From positions 171,000 to 234,999 of the forward strand of contig NZ_FNOK01000009.1 of NCBI RefSeq assembly GCF_900106995.1: a DNA stretch of 64,000 bases, in the 5' to 3' direction. The position numbers and the translations under genes are program-made. Under the pieces are notes generated by a model, which was given only the letters and a program-made list of their open reading frames with translations, ran no database searches and was not told where the DNA came from. Shown here piece after piece: positions 63,956-64,000 of this stretch; position 1 is the first letter of the stretch, and every line of letters starts with the position of its first letter. Origin of the DNA: Saccharopolyspora shandongensis (GTDB lineage: Bacteria > Actinomycetota > Actinomycetes > Mycobacteriales > Pseudonocardiaceae).

Positions 63956-64000
63956 ATGGCTGGGCGAAGTTCGTTGAGCGTGGAGCAGCGTGCCGCGGCG
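63956..64000 (+). CDS. Start of an unidentified ORF, cut by the window
   Basis: Fifteen codons from ATG 63956 (MAGRSSLSVEQRAAA). The N-terminus resembles HTH-type transposase starts, and inverted repeat sequence precedes it, but too little is visible to decide. Confidence 0.3.
   Translation, partial: MAGRSSLSVEQRAAA

Overview
The window comes from a high-GC actinomycete, most likely a member of the Pseudonocardiaceae such as Saccharopolyspora or Amycolatopsis. The evidence is the gene families: recA-recX-DUF3046, a mycothiol-dependent enzyme, EspG/PPE-like type VII secretion proteins, PASTA kinase, F420-type PPOX enzymes, qcrCAB-ctaE, many GTG/TTG starts, and a phosphofructokinase with the pyrophosphate signature known from Amycolatopsis. 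From memory, the backbone follows the Mycobacterium tuberculosis Rv2171-Rv2196 order: lppM, an MTHFR-like reductase, prenyl synthase, Rv2175c, pknL, mptA, aroG, Rv2179c, Rv2182c, Rv2183c-Rv2185c, fadD15, Rv2190c, Rv2191, ctaE/qcrCAB and trpD. Accessory genes are inserted between these.

Layout. 0-3.7 kb: secreted polysaccharide deacetylase, lipoprotein, HAD phosphatase and a HEAT-like protein. 3.8-7.2 kb: recX and recA with a LexA box, DUF4383 and DUF3046. 7.2-13.7 kb: a membrane-anchored Hsp70-like protein divergent from a giant Lhr helicase. 13.7-16.1 kb: a GNAT remnant, then a two-gene operon (HEPN protein plus mycothiol-dependent enzyme) with a perfect LexA-type box upstream, then a GNAT gene. 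16.2-29.2 kb: DUF885 hydrolase, lppM, MTHFR-like, GGPP-type synthase plus CrtI desaturase, Rv2175c/PASTA-kinase pair, mannosyltransferase, racemase and class II DAHP synthase. 29.3-37.9 kb: PPOX, MFS, a four-gene EspG/PPE-like operon without secretion machinery, PPi-type PFK, RNase AS and acyltransferase. 38-42.7 kb: esterase plus membrane protein, then an AT-richer island (methyltransferase, HTH-DUF5753, DUF397) with repeated GATTAATC palindromes. 42.7-48.7 kb: ROK glucokinase, Cys-rich protein, ArsA ATPase, SRPBCC, phosphoesterase and FadD. 48.7-52 kb: two gene remnants abutting, a secreted metallopeptidase-like protein and an NlpC/P60 hydrolase. 52-57 kb: TetR/hydrolase pair, NYN protein, DEDD/GIY-YIG nuclease and PPOX. 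57.3-64 kb: qcrB-qcrA-qcrC, ctaE, a receiver-like protein, trpD and a possible IS edge.

Most notable: (i) three copies of a 150-200 bp structured repeat whose central stem carries compensatory base changes; (ii) the LexA-boxed HEPN operon; (iii) an in-frame TGA splitting a small conserved-looking gene; (iv) an apparent ATC start codon; (v) three related hairpins inside the EspG/PPE operon. No tRNA, rRNA or CRISPR was seen.
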